Shown piece by piece: positions 47,426-56,274 of a DNA stretch of 64,000 nucleotides. Each line of letters opens with the position of its first letter. The first letter of the stretch is position 1. A model generated the notes under the pieces. The model saw only the letters and a program-made list of their open reading frames with translations, was not told where the DNA came from and did not search any database. Both the position numbers and the translations under genes were made by a program. The stretch is from Tetragenococcus halophilus subsp. halophilus DSM 20339 (GTDB lineage Bacteria > Bacillota > Bacilli > Lactobacillales > Enterococcaceae), in NCBI RefSeq assembly GCF_003841405.1, contig NZ_PXYA01000001.1, forward strand, positions 124,001 to 188,000, given 5' to 3'.

Positions 47426-48106
47426 ATGAAGACGATCATCAATAATAGTTGGCAAGATATTTTAGCTGATGAGTTCCAAAAGCCATACTATAAAGATTTA
47501 CGTGAATTTTTAAAAGAAGAATATGCGAGTCAGAAAATTCATCCTGATATGTATCATATTTTTGAGGCTTTACAGATAACGCCTTATGAAAAGGTGAAAA
47601 TCGTTATTTTAGGTCAAGATCCTTATCACGGCCCAAATCAAGCACACGGTTTATCTTTTTCCGTGCAGCCGGGTGTGAAAGTACCACCTTCTTTACAAAA
47701 TATTTATAAAGAATTAGAAAGTGACTTAGGCATTTCGCCGGTAGATCATGGATATTTAGTGCCTTGGGCCAAACAAGGGGTTTTATTATTAAATACGGTT
47801 TTAACCGTACGAGAAGGCCAAGCTTATTCACACCGAGGAAAAGGTTGGGAACGTTTGACCGATAAAGTCATTGAAAAATTAAATGAACGTCAAGATCCTG
47901 TGATATTTATTCTATGGGGAAAACCTGCACAAAAGAAGATTTCTATGATCGACACAAGCAAACATGTGATTATTAAATCTGTTCATCCTAGCCCGTTATC
48001 TGCTCACCGTGGCTTTTTTGGGTCAAAACCTTTTTCTCAAGCCAATAACGCGCTTATCGCTTTAGGTAAAGAACCTATTGATTGGCGATTACCACAAAAA
48101 GTATAA
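47426..48106 (+). CDS. ung: Uracil-DNA glycosylase
   Basis: A 226-residue family 1 UDG that removes uracil from DNA. The water-activating loop is [20 protein letters not shown] (about 62-81, catalytic Asp), with [29 protein letters not shown] and the DNA-intercalation loop [13 protein letters not shown]. All key residues are present. AAGGAGG lies upstream of the ATG. The pta gene follows 151 bp downstream, the order ung-pta-tsaE being common in Lactobacillales. Confidence 0.97.
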   Translation: MKTIINNSWQDILADEFQKPYYKDLREFLKEEYASQKIHPDMYHIFEALQITPYEKVKIVILGQDPYHGPNQAHGLSFSVQPGVKVPPSLQNIYKELESDLGISPVDHGYLVPWAKQGVLLLNTVLTVREGQAYSHRGKGWERLTDKVIEKLNERQDPVIFILWGKPAQKKISMIDTSKHVIIKSVHPSPLSAHRGFFGSKPFSQANNALIALGKEPIDWRLPQKV

Positions 48107-48257
48107 CAGATTGAAAGCCGTAATATAGCAGTTCATCTTTTCAAATTAAGCAAATGTTTAAAAGGTGTTTTTTTATTAATACAGAAAGAAGCCCTGTTTT
48201 TTTCCGCTGTTATAGTGTATGATGAAGAGGTAAATAAAATCTGGAGGGAACCAATTC

Positions 48258-49238
48258 ATGGAATTATTTGATAGTCTGAAATTTAAAATTGTTCGTCGTG
48301 GAATCAAAATCGCTTTTCCTGAAGCATCAGATACTCGTATTTTAAGTGCTGTAGCTCGTTTAAGAGGGGAAGAATTGATTGAACCAGTCTTGATCGGAAA
48401 GCAAAGTGAAATTGAAACGGCCGCAGCTACTCGGGGAATCAATATTTCTAATATGACGATTTATGATCCAGACAATTGTAAGCGCTGGGAACAAATTGTA
48501 GAAGCATTTTTGGAACGTCGTAAAGGAAAAGCGACTCGTGAGCAGGCAGAAGAAATTCTAAAAGATGAAAACTATTTTGGCACAATGTTGACTTATATGG
48601 GAATCACCGATGGTTTAGTATCCGGCGCGATTCATGCTACTGGTGATACAGTACGTCCAGCTTTGCAAATCATTAAAACCAAACCTGGTGTAAGTCGTAC
48701 AAGCGGTGCGTTTTTGATGATGCGCGGAAATGAACAAGAAAAATATATCTTTTCAGATTGTGCGATTAATATTGCCCCTGAACCCAAAGAATTAGCAGAA
48801 ATTGCTGTTGAATCAGCTAAAACAGCGGAAATGTTTGATATTGATCCGCGTGTGGCAATGTTAAGCTTTTCAACGAAAGGCTCTGCGCACGGCCCGCAAT
48901 CAGACGCGACGATTGAAGCGACGAAATTGGCAAAAGATTTAGCTCCCGAGCTACCAATTGACGGTGAGTTGCAATTTGATTCGGCTTATATTCAAACAGT
49001 GGCTCAACTAAAAGCTCCTGAATCTGATGTTGCAGGCAAAGCGAATGTTTTTGTTTTTCCTGATTTACAATCTGGAAACATCGGCTATAAGATTGCACAG
49101 CGCTTAGGTAACTTTGAAGCGATTGGCCCAATTTTACAAGGCTTAAACAAGCCGGTTTCTGATTTGTCTCGTGGCTGTAATGAAGAAGATGTTTATAAGC
49201 TAGCAATTATTACTGCAGGTCAATCATTGATGAATTAA
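48258..49238 (+). CDS. pta: Phosphate acetyltransferase
   Basis: A 326-residue Pta of the short, Gram-positive type, interconverting acetyl-CoA and acetyl phosphate in overflow metabolism. Landmarks are KIAFPEASDTRILSAVARL, YFGTMLTYMGITDGLVSGAIHATGDTVRPALQIIKT, MLSFSTKGSAHGP and GELQFDSAYIQTVAQLKAP. The active-site Ser/Arg/Asp positions appear conserved. RBS TGGAGGG precedes the ATG, and a terminator follows at 49252. Confidence 0.97.
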   Translation: MELFDSLKFKIVRRGIKIAFPEASDTRILSAVARLRGEELIEPVLIGKQSEIETAAATRGINISNMTIYDPDNCKRWEQIVEAFLERRKGKATREQAEEILKDENYFGTMLTYMGITDGLVSGAIHATGDTVRPALQIIKTKPGVSRTSGAFLMMRGNEQEKYIFSDCAINIAPEPKELAEIAVESAKTAEMFDIDPRVAMLSFSTKGSAHGPQSDATIEATKLAKDLAPELPIDGELQFDSAYIQTVAQLKAPESDVAGKANVFVFPDLQSGNIGYKIAQRLGNFEAIGPILQGLNKPVSDLSRGCNEEDVYKLAIITAGQSLMN

Positions 49239-49251
49239 AAAAGTATTTTTT

Positions 49252-49300
49252 AAAGCTAAAAAAGTTGGTTGAAGTTAGCGCCGACTCTTTTAGCTTTTTT
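49252..49300 (+). terminator. Terminator after pta
   Basis: AAAGCTAAAAAAGTTGG pairs imperfectly with CCGACTCTTTTAGCTTT, followed by Ts. Confidence 0.85.
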
Positions 49301-49423
49301 GAATTGAAATCTTCATCATTTTACAATTATGGATTCATTACTACTTAGCAGTAGACTGTAAAATCTTTGCCATTTTTTATTAAAGCAGCTATACTAGCCA
49401 TTGATTGAAAGGAAGTGAAAAAG

Positions 49424-49888
49424 GTGATCACTTTACAAAACCTACAAGCCACAGAAGCATTCGCTATAGTCATTGGTGAAGTAGCCAAAGCAAGCGATAA
49501 TTTAATCTTGACCGGAGATTTAGGCGCTGGTAAAACAACCTTAACAAAGGGAATCGCTAAAGGCTTGGAAATTAAACAAACGATTAAAAGTCCCACTTAT
49601 ACAATTATTCGAGAATATCCTAATGGAAGACTACCTTTGTATCATATGGATGTCTATCGTATTGAAACAGGCGCTTGGGATTTAGGCTTAGATGAATATT
49701 TTGAAGGTGATGGCCTTTGTGTAATTGAGTGGGGGAAACAATTAGAAGATGCAGTCCCATTAGATTATTTAGAACTTATTATTGAAAAAGATTCGGATGA
49801 TGAAAATAAACGTCAAGTAGTATTACAGGCATTTGGTAAGCAAGCCGAAGATTTCAAAAAAAGAATTGAGAAAAGATGGGAGCTATAA
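49424..49888 (+). CDS. tsaE: tRNA threonylcarbamoyladenosine biosynthesis ATPase TsaE
   Basis: About 154 residues. TsaE with TsaB and TsaD makes the t6A37 modification of ANN-decoding tRNAs. The P-loop is LTGDLGAGKTTLTKGIA (about 29-45), then SPTYTIIREYPNGRLPLYHMDVYRI and GDGLCVIEWGKQLED, all diagnostic. The GTG at 49424 is favoured, nine bases after AAAGGAAG; the GTG at 49415 abuts that site. A GNAT gene begins 1 bp after the stop, a frequent pairing in this order. Confidence 0.94.
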   Translation: MITLQNLQATEAFAIVIGEVAKASDNLILTGDLGAGKTTLTKGIAKGLEIKQTIKSPTYTIIREYPNGRLPLYHMDVYRIETGAWDLGLDEYFEGDGLCVIEWGKQLEDAVPLDYLELIIEKDSDDENKRQVVLQAFGKQAEDFKKRIEKRWEL

Positions 49889-49889
49889 A

Positions 49890-50423
49890 ATGTCTGAAGA
49901 AGTGGATGTGAATATCCGGGAAGCATTAGCCAAAGATGCTGAGCAAATAGTAAAAGTTTCGCAAACTATCGGCAAACAAACGGAATTTTTAGTCATGGAC
50001 GAACATGGTATGGATTTGCCAATTCATTTATTAGAAAATCAGCTTGAAACAATCTACGAGAGTGATAAACAATTACTTTTGGTCGCAGAAGTAGACGGAC
50101 AAATTTTGGGAACTGCTTCTGTCAGAACAAGTGAAGAAAAACGCATCTCACATATTGGCGAAGTAGGTATCTCAATTTTACAGGATTACTGGGGCATAGG
50201 CTTAGGTAGTGTTTTATTAGAAGAGTTGATCGATTGGTCTCAACAAATAGGACAGATTCGTCGCTTAGAGTTAACCGTACAAAAACAAAATCGCCGTGCA
50301 AGCCATCTTTATGAAAAATATGGTTTTCAAACCGAAGCTGTATTAGAGCGCGGCGCTATTGGTGACGATGGACGTTTTTTGGATGTGTTGCTAATGAGTA
50401 AGATGATTGATCCTGCAAGCTAA
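49890..50423 (+). CDS. GNAT family N-acetyltransferase (next to tsaE)
   Basis: A 177-residue GNAT protein. Acetyl-CoA motif A is GEVGISILQDYWGIGLGSVLLEELIDW with WGIGLG, and the end has LTVQKQNRRASHLYEKYGFQTEAVLERG then DDGRFLDVLLMSKMI. This pattern (hydrophobic substrates, ribosomal-protein-type) is found after tsaE in many Lactobacillales and its substrate is not known. The start at 49890 follows the tsaE stop directly with GATGGGAG upstream inside tsaE; translation is probably coupled. Confidence 0.9.
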   Translation: MSEEVDVNIREALAKDAEQIVKVSQTIGKQTEFLVMDEHGMDLPIHLLENQLETIYESDKQLLLVAEVDGQILGTASVRTSEEKRISHIGEVGISILQDYWGIGLGSVLLEELIDWSQQIGQIRRLELTVQKQNRRASHLYEKYGFQTEAVLERGAIGDDGRFLDVLLMSKMIDPAS

Positions 50424-50467
50424 ATCGAATAAAGAAACACGGATTCATTCCTCAAAAACACTATAAT

Positions 50468-50504
50468 AAAAGGCAAGAGCCCAATTGATGAGCTTTTGCC
50501 TTTT
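50468..50504. terminator. Bidirectional terminator
   Basis: AAAAGGCAAGAGC pairs with GCTTTTGCCTTTT (one wobble) between the converging GNAT and exonuclease genes. Confidence 0.9.
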
Positions 50505-51036
50505 ATTTTGCTGTTACTAATTTTTTAAAGGGTTCAGTACCAAAGTACTTTTCTTCTTCTAGTAAAATATTTGCGCAAGCACGACTATCAGCTAGCGCGT
50601 CGTGATGATTATCTAGTGGAATATGCAAAAAGTCACACATCGTATTCAAACGATGGTTACTGATTTCAGGATAAAGTTTGCGACTTGTTTTGACGGTACA
50701 TAATGATAAAAATCGGGCAGGTTCTAAATTATAATAGTTTAAACAACCTGCTAGTACGCTATTATCAAAGCCAGCGTTATGTGCTACAACGAGATTATTT
50801 TCTTGAAAGTAAGGATGGATTGTTTGCCAAATTTCAGGAAATTTTGGTGCATCGGCAACATCTTCTGGATGAATGCCGTGAATTTGAATGTTTTTCCAAA
50901 AAAACTTTGTCTTCGGTTTAATTAAGGTATAATATTCGTCAACGATTTGGCTATTTTCTACCATGACTAAAGCTAGTGAACAAGCACTGTGTTTTTGGTA
51001 GTTAGCTGTTTCAAAATCCATTGCGATAAAATTCAT
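50503..51036 (-). CDS. DEDDh 3'-5' exonuclease (DnaQ-like)
   Basis: A 177-residue exonuclease of the epsilon-subunit type. Exo I is FIAMDFETANY (Asp/Glu), Exo II is VVAHNAGFDNSVL, and Exo III is HHDALADSRACANILL with the catalytic His. The domain stands alone, without polymerase or helicase parts, as found in many Firmicutes for RNA or DNA trimming. It is a single gene; AGGAGAT precedes the ATG. Confidence 0.93.
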   Translation of the reverse strand: MNFIAMDFETANYQKHSACSLALVMVENSQIVDEYYTLIKPKTKFFWKNIQIHGIHPEDVADAPKFPEIWQTIHPYFQENNLVVAHNAGFDNSVLAGCLNYYNLEPARFLSLCTVKTSRKLYPEISNHRLNTMCDFLHIPLDNHHDALADSRACANILLEEEKYFGTEPFKKLVTAK

Positions 51037-51211
51037 TTGCTATACATCTCCTATTAAAGGGTGGGTATGTTCCTATTGAATACACCTCTATATTTTAGCA
51101 CCGATCTAGTTCTCCTTCAAATTTTCTGACATGAGAAAGTAGGTTGTATAAGTTTTGTTTTATCCTAAAATACGTTAATATAAAAACAAATGAAAATTTG
51201 GGGGTTAAGAG

Positions 51212-52129
51212 ATGAAGGTGGGCGTTTTAGGTCTAGGAAATATTGCGCAAAAAGCTTATTTACCTGTTTATACACAAATGCAAGATCAAGCAGCGTTTTA
51301 TTTTGCGACTAGAAATAAAGAAGTACAAAAAAAGCTGCAAGATAAGTATCATCTGCAGCATATGAATACATATTTGGATGATTTATTAGCAGAAGGAATC
51401 CAAGCCTGTTTTATTCACACGGCAACAAAAACGCATTATTCTTTGGTAAAAAAATGTTTAGAAAACGGTGTGGATGTATTTGTCGATAAACCTTTAAGTG
51501 AAGATATTTCCGAAGTAGAAGAACTATTAAATTTAGCCAAAAAGAAACAACGAATTTTAATGGTAGGATTTAATCGTCGATTCGCTCCTATGGTAGAAAG
51601 ATTGAACCAACGAAAGGTTAAGCGCATGTTATTTTTGGAAAAAAACCAGCTAGCTAATTCTGAAGAGACGGCCTTTGAAATTTTTGATGTCTTTTTACAT
51701 TTGGTCGATACGGCAATTTATCTCTTAGATGATTCGGTTCAAACATTTTACAGTGATATCCGTGAAACTAAGCAACATTTAGAGACAGCTTTGCTTAAGT
51801 TAGAAACAAAACAATCGACAGCGATTTTAAGTATGGATACTAAAAGTGGAAGTAATCAGGAAAACTACCAAGTAACTACCAAAGAAGGCACGCATCGTTT
51901 AACAAATTTAACAAAGTATATCACGCACAAAGAAAATATGGAGCAAGTGGAAGCCTTTGGTGATTGGGAAAATACTTTGGTAAAACGTGGGTTTTATCCA
52001 ATGGTTCAAGCTTTTCTTAAGGCTTTAAAGACGCGATCAACGACGGATTTACGTCAGGAAAATGTGTATGATAGTCATAAAATTTGCGCCGAAATATTAA
52101 AACAAGTTGAAAAAAATAGAATGCACTAA
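51212..52129 (+). CDS. Gfo/Idh/MocA family oxidoreductase
   Basis: A 305-residue NAD(P)-dependent oxidoreductase. The Rossmann start is KVGVLGLGNIAQKAYLPVY (GLGNIA, about 5-10), followed by AFFIHTATKTHYSLVKKCLENG-like and VFVDKPLSEDISE, with the conserved EKP-equivalent DKP Lys. The C-terminal domain has MVGFNRRFAPM. The substrate is unknown (family members act on sugars, inositols or biliverdin). It is 70 bp upstream of murB, possibly in the same transcript. The start is an ATG with TTGGGGG upstream. Confidence 0.9.
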   Translation: MKVGVLGLGNIAQKAYLPVYTQMQDQAAFYFATRNKEVQKKLQDKYHLQHMNTYLDDLLAEGIQACFIHTATKTHYSLVKKCLENGVDVFVDKPLSEDISEVEELLNLAKKKQRILMVGFNRRFAPMVERLNQRKVKRMLFLEKNQLANSEETAFEIFDVFLHLVDTAIYLLDDSVQTFYSDIRETKQHLETALLKLETKQSTAILSMDTKSGSNQENYQVTTKEGTHRLTNLTKYITHKENMEQVEAFGDWENTLVKRGFYPMVQAFLKALKTRSTTDLRQENVYDSHKICAEILKQVEKNRMH

Positions 52130-52199
52130 ACTATCAGTAGTCAGTTCGCTAAGAACGTGATAGAATGAGTAAGATGTTTGGAAAAAGGAGAAGTTCTCG

Positions 52200-53132
52200 G
52201 TGGATAAAGAAAAATTAGTACAACAATTTCCTGCGATTAATTTATTGATAGATGAACCTTTAAAATATTATACATTTACAAAAACGGGTGGACCGGCTGA
52301 TGTTTTAGCTTTTCCGGAAAATGCTGAAGAAGCTGAAGAATTAGTTTTGTATTGTCGTAATCATGACATTCCTTGGCTAGTTTTAGGAAATGCTAGTAAC
52401 TTAATTGTTCGTGATGGCGGTATCCGTGGTCTTGTTATTATGCTTTTGTCGATGGACCAAATTAAAGTTACTGATGATACAGTTGAAGTGCAAGCAGGTG
52501 CGCGCTTAATAGATACCAGTTATGCAGCGCTTGATGCGTCTTTAAGTGGTTTAGAATTTGCTTGCGGTATTCCTGGCAGTGTAGGTGGCGCAGTTTTTAT
52601 GAATGCTGGTGCATATGGCGGTGAGATAAAAGATGTATTTGCTTCTAGTGATGTTTTGATGCCAGATGGTACAGTGCAAACTTTTTCTAACCAAGATATG
52701 GATTTTAGCTATCGAAATAGCATCATTCAAGTTCGTCATGGCATCATTTTAAATGCGCGTTTTTCTCTACAAGAAGGACAGCATCATTTTATCAAAGAAC
52801 GTATGGACGAGTTGACTTATTTACGAGAATCTAAACAACCCTTAGAATATCCTTCTTGCGGAAGTGTCTTCAAACGACCACCTGGTCATTTTACAGGGCA
52901 GTTAATCCAAGAGGCTGGCCTACAAGGGTTACAATGGGGCGGCGCGCAGGTTTCTAATAAACACGCCGGTTTTATTATTAATCTAGACGGTGCAACAGCT
53001 ACGGATTATGTAGAACTGATCGGTCATATTCAAGAAGTAATTAAAGAAAAATTTGATGTTGATTTGCAAACCGAGGTAAGAATTATCGGAGAAGAAGCCA
53101 ACGAGACAATGGCTGATAAAAATCAGAAGTAG
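52200..53132 (+). CDS. murB: UDP-N-acetylenolpyruvoylglucosamine reductase
   Basis: A 310-residue FAD enzyme forming UDP-N-acetylmuramate, the second committed step of peptidoglycan synthesis. FAD-binding VLGNASNLIVRDGGIRGLVI and LEFACGIPGSVGGAVFMNAGAYGGEI are present. SFRNSIIQ-like YRNSIIQV and YPSCGSVFKRPPGHFTGQLIQEAGLQG (with Ser proton donor) mark it as type II MurB. The start is a GTG with AGGAGAAG upstream. A strong terminator follows at 53153. Confidence 0.96.
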   Translation: MDKEKLVQQFPAINLLIDEPLKYYTFTKTGGPADVLAFPENAEEAEELVLYCRNHDIPWLVLGNASNLIVRDGGIRGLVIMLLSMDQIKVTDDTVEVQAGARLIDTSYAALDASLSGLEFACGIPGSVGGAVFMNAGAYGGEIKDVFASSDVLMPDGTVQTFSNQDMDFSYRNSIIQVRHGIILNARFSLQEGQHHFIKERMDELTYLRESKQPLEYPSCGSVFKRPPGHFTGQLIQEAGLQGLQWGGAQVSNKHAGFIINLDGATATDYVELIGHIQEVIKEKFDVDLQTEVRIIGEEANETMADKNQK

Positions 53133-53152
53133 AAGTTAATTTAAAACATTAG

Positions 53153-53200
53153 AAGATCCATAGAAGTTCGCTTATTTGTGCAAATTTCTATGGATCTTTT
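53153..53200 (+). terminator. Terminator after murB
   Basis: AAGATCCATAGAA pairs with TTTCTATGGATCTT, a long stem with a T-run, across a 19-base loop. Confidence 0.9.
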
Positions 53201-53406
53201 GCTTTCAGTATTGCCACGTAATAAAAAAGAATAGAAAAGTTTAGAAAAAATGCTGATATTGTGCAAAAATTAACTATTTGGTATTTTGGTTTAAAAAAAG
53301 TCGTCTATCTAATTAAATAAAATCCTTTATTTAAAAGTTGAAGAGAGGTATAGGTTCTTTTTGTCAATTATATTGTGGAGTAACTTAAGTTATTATATAA
53401 TAACTT

Positions 53407-53420
53407 TGAAAGCGGTATAA
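53407..53420 (+). promoter_or_regulatory. Candidate cre site in the GntP leader region
   Basis: TGAAAGCGGTATAA resembles the CcpA consensus with one mismatch. It lies about 245 bp before the permease start, in the 53201-53663 gap, which otherwise shows AT-rich DNA, an orphan GGGAGGAAT ribosome-like site (about 53484) and the hairpin at 53573. Confidence 0.35.
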
Positions 53421-53572
53421 CTAACCATATTTTTTATAATGTTTTTAACTATGGCACTTTAATCTAAATATCATAATTAGTAAGGGAGGAATACTAGTAA
53501 GAATAATTTTAAATAATATAAAAAATAGAATGATTTAAAAACTTACTTAATGGGAGTAACTATCAAAGGCTT

Positions 53573-53612
53573 AACCTAATTTTTCATCTAAAACTGAAAA
53601 ATTAGGTTTTTT
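53573..53612 (+). terminator. Terminator or attenuator ahead of the GntP permease
   Basis: AACCTAATTTTTCA pairs perfectly with TGAAAAATTAGGTT (14 bp) around an 8-base loop, followed by TTTT. It lies 51 bp before the permease ATG. Since murB already has its own terminator 370 bp upstream and no gene lies between, this may be a leader attenuator. Confidence 0.75.
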
Positions 53613-53663
53613 GGCATGTATTTTAGCGACGGGGAATAACTAAAATTTTCAAGGAGGAAAAAA

Positions 53664-54929
53664 ATGGATATACAAGTAACTGCTTTTGGTGCTGTAACAG
53701 GTTTAATTATTGCTATTATTTTGATTTTTATCAAGACACCACCAGTATATGGACTTTTTATCGGAGCGTTAGCAGGAGGACTCTTAGGAGGAGCAAGTTT
53801 AGCTGAAACGATTGAGTTGATGATAAACGGAGCACAAGACATGGTTACAGCTATTTTGAGGATTTTGGCTGCAGGTATTTTAGCTGGTGTTTTAATCGAA
53901 ACAGGGGGCGCGGAATCAATTGCTCGGACAATTATCAATAAAATTGGTGAAACAAAAGCACTTTTTGCACTAGCTTTAGCAACAATGATTTTAACTACAG
54001 TTGGCGTTTTTATTGATATATCAGTTATTACAGTTGCTCCCATTGCATTAATCATTGCTAAAAATGCTAACATTAGTAAAACAGCCATTTTATTAGCTAT
54101 GATTGGTGGCGGAAAAGCAGGTAATGTTATGTCTCCTAATCCTAATACAATAGCACTATCCGACGCTTTTGCGACACCGCTAACTTCTGTCATGCTTGCT
54201 GGAGTAATCCCTGCTTTTGTGGCTTTATTTATTACTTATTTCTTGGCTAAACGATTAACGAAAAAAGGCGTAGGAGTAACTTTGGAGGACACTGATGAAG
54301 AGAAAAGATCTGAATTAGAGTTACCGAGTTTTATGACAGTGCTATCCGGTCCCTTAGTAGCTGTTATTTTACTTTCGTTAAGACCAATATTTGGTATTGA
54401 AATTGATCCTATGATTGCTTTACCATTAGGTGGTGTCACAGGTTCAGTTATTATGGGACGCTTTAAAGGAATTATAGGACAAGCGACTTTTGGGTTAAGT
54501 AAAATGTCTAATGTTGCAGTGCTATTAATTGGGACTGGTTTGATTGCCGGAGTGATCACAAATTCGACATTAGGCGATGTTTTAATTAATTTTATTTCTG
54601 ATTTGGGTTTACCTGTTTATTTACTGGCACCATTAGCAGGTATTCTTATGTCAGGTGCAACCGCTTCTACAACTTTAGGGGCAATTGTTGCTGGTCAAGT
54701 TTTCAGCAGCACATTACTAGAATCTGGCGTTTCAGGTATTGCCGGTGCAGCTATGGTTCATGCCGGTGCTACAGTATTAGACCATATGCCACATGGAAGT
54801 TTCTTCCATGCAACAGGTGGGAGCGTTCAAATGAAATTTAAGGATAGGTTGAAACTCATTCCTTATGAAACATTGGTTGGTCTAACTATTACAATTGTTT
54901 CGGTTGTTATTTTTGGAATGATAGGATAA
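53664..54929 (+). CDS. GntP family permease, possibly for glycerate
   Basis: A 421-residue GntP-type secondary transporter with about 12 transmembrane segments. It shows IIIAIILIFIKTPPVYGLFIGALAGGLLGG-like N-terminal helices, the conserved GGGKAGNVMSPNPNTIALSDAF and the final GAAMVHAGATVLDHMPHGSFFHATGGSV. Members carry gluconate, glycerate and related acids. Its immediate partner, glycerate kinase, starts 28 bp downstream, which points to glycerate as the substrate. The pairing is seen; the substrate is inferred. AAGGAGG precedes the ATG. Confidence 0.9.
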   Translation: MDIQVTAFGAVTGLIIAIILIFIKTPPVYGLFIGALAGGLLGGASLAETIELMINGAQDMVTAILRILAAGILAGVLIETGGAESIARTIINKIGETKALFALALATMILTTVGVFIDISVITVAPIALIIAKNANISKTAILLAMIGGGKAGNVMSPNPNTIALSDAFATPLTSVMLAGVIPAFVALFITYFLAKRLTKKGVGVTLEDTDEEKRSELELPSFMTVLSGPLVAVILLSLRPIFGIEIDPMIALPLGGVTGSVIMGRFKGIIGQATFGLSKMSNVAVLLIGTGLIAGVITNSTLGDVLINFISDLGLPVYLLAPLAGILMSGATASTTLGAIVAGQVFSSTLLESGVSGIAGAAMVHAGATVLDHMPHGSFFHATGGSVQMKFKDRLKLIPYETLVGLTITIVSVVIFGMIG

Positions 54930-54957
54930 CTTTATAAAAACAGAAAGGAACTAAAAG

Positions 54958-56097
54958 ATGAAAATTGTGATCGCACCAGATTCATTTAAAGAAAGTATGA
55001 CATCTTTAGAAGCAGCAACGGCTATTGAAAAGGGCTTTAAAAAAGTATTGCCAAATGAAGAATATTTAAAAGTTCCAATGGCAGATGGTGGAGAAGGGAC
55101 GGTACAATCGATCATTGATGCTACAGGAGGTAGTTTTAAGACAGAGACTGTAAAAGGACCATTAGGAGAATCTTTGAAAGCACAGTATGGATTAACGGGT
55201 GATAAAAAAGTGGCAGTGATTGAAATGGCAGCTTCTTCAGGCCTGGATAAAGTAGAGCCAAGCGACCGTAATCCTTTAAAAACCTCGACATATGGTTTTG
55301 GTGAATTGATATATTCAGCTTTAGATGAAGGAGTTGAAGAGATCATCCTAGGTATCGGCGGAAGCGCTACTAACGATGGTGGGGCTGGAATGATTATGAG
55401 TCTAGGTGGAAAACTTTTAGATAGAAATGAAAAAAATATCATTCCGACTGGAGAAGGACTGAAAGAACTTCAATTTATAGATACTTCTAACATACATCCT
55501 CGTATTAAAGATGTTACTTTTAGGGTTGCGTGTGACGTAGATAATCCTTTAACAGGTCCAAATGGTGCTTCTTACATTTATGGGCCGCAAAAAGGTGGCG
55601 GTTCGAAAATGCTCAAACAATTGGATAAAAATCTAGCTCATTACGCAGATATTGTCAAAAAACAAATGGGAAAAGATATTGATTCACCAGCAGGAGCAGG
55701 CGCTGCAGGTGGATTAGGAGCCGGTTTATTAGGTTTTTTAGATGCCAAGTTACAAAGAGGTGGAGATCTACTAGTTGAAATGTTGAGTCTTGAAGATGCA
55801 TTAAAGGATGCTGCACTTTTAATAACGGGAGAAGGTAGTATTAATCATCAGACGCGCTTTGGAAAAACGCCTGTAGCTGTTTCTCATATCGGAAAGAAAT
55901 TGGGCATCCCTACGATTGCTTTGGCTGGTAGTTTAAATGAAGGATATGAAACAATTTACGAAGAGGGAATTGATGCTGCGTTTAGTATTATTCCTCAACT
56001 TTCTTCTCTAGAAACAGTTTTAGCCAATGGAAAAGAAAATTTGGAAACTTTAGCTGCTAATATAGCGACAATTATAAAAATATCACGTTCATTATAA
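54958..56097 (+). CDS. Glycerate kinase (GlxK/GarK type)
   Basis: A 379-residue type I glycerate kinase. It phosphorylates D-glycerate, by family usually to 2-phosphoglycerate, feeding glycolysis. Landmarks are IVIAPDSFKESMTSLEAA, VPMADGGEGTVQSIIDATGG, the glycine-rich LGIGGSATNDGGAGMIMSLGG, and GAGAAGGLGAGLLGFL followed by ITGEGSINHQTRFGKTP. It follows the GntP permease closely, so the two form an operon, ended by a terminator at 56112. The mannosidase operon starts about 1.1 kb further on. Confidence 0.95.
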   Translation: MKIVIAPDSFKESMTSLEAATAIEKGFKKVLPNEEYLKVPMADGGEGTVQSIIDATGGSFKTETVKGPLGESLKAQYGLTGDKKVAVIEMAASSGLDKVEPSDRNPLKTSTYGFGELIYSALDEGVEEIILGIGGSATNDGGAGMIMSLGGKLLDRNEKNIIPTGEGLKELQFIDTSNIHPRIKDVTFRVACDVDNPLTGPNGASYIYGPQKGGGSKMLKQLDKNLAHYADIVKKQMGKDIDSPAGAGAAGGLGAGLLGFLDAKLQRGGDLLVEMLSLEDALKDAALLITGEGSINHQTRFGKTPVAVSHIGKKLGIPTIALAGSLNEGYETIYEEGIDAAFSIIPQLSSLETVLANGKENLETLAANIATIIKISRSL

Positions 56098-56111
56098 ATA
56101 TATTTAACATA

Positions 56112-56157
56112 AAGCAACGTTCTCCAAAAAATCTTGGTTGAACGTTGCTATTTTTTA
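56112..56157 (+). terminator. Terminator after glycerate kinase
   Basis: AGCAACGTT pairs with AACGTTGCT around a 19-base loop, followed by ATTTTTT. Confidence 0.85.
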
Positions 56158-56274
56158 TACTGAAATGTTATTCCGTATAGATATAGTTGTTTTTCGTAAC
56201 TTGTAACGTTATTTCGACTATGTTATCTTTATATTTTCCTGAAAAAAGCTGTCTCAGGGGATCCTAATTCCAGT

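Noticed and set aside
53573-53612. Riboswitch in the GntP leader
   Set aside because: I could not match any known riboswitch core; only a terminator hairpin is evident.
53588-54559. Minus-strand frames across the GntP permease
   Set aside because: They are shadows of a hydrophobic coding sequence in the opposite strand.
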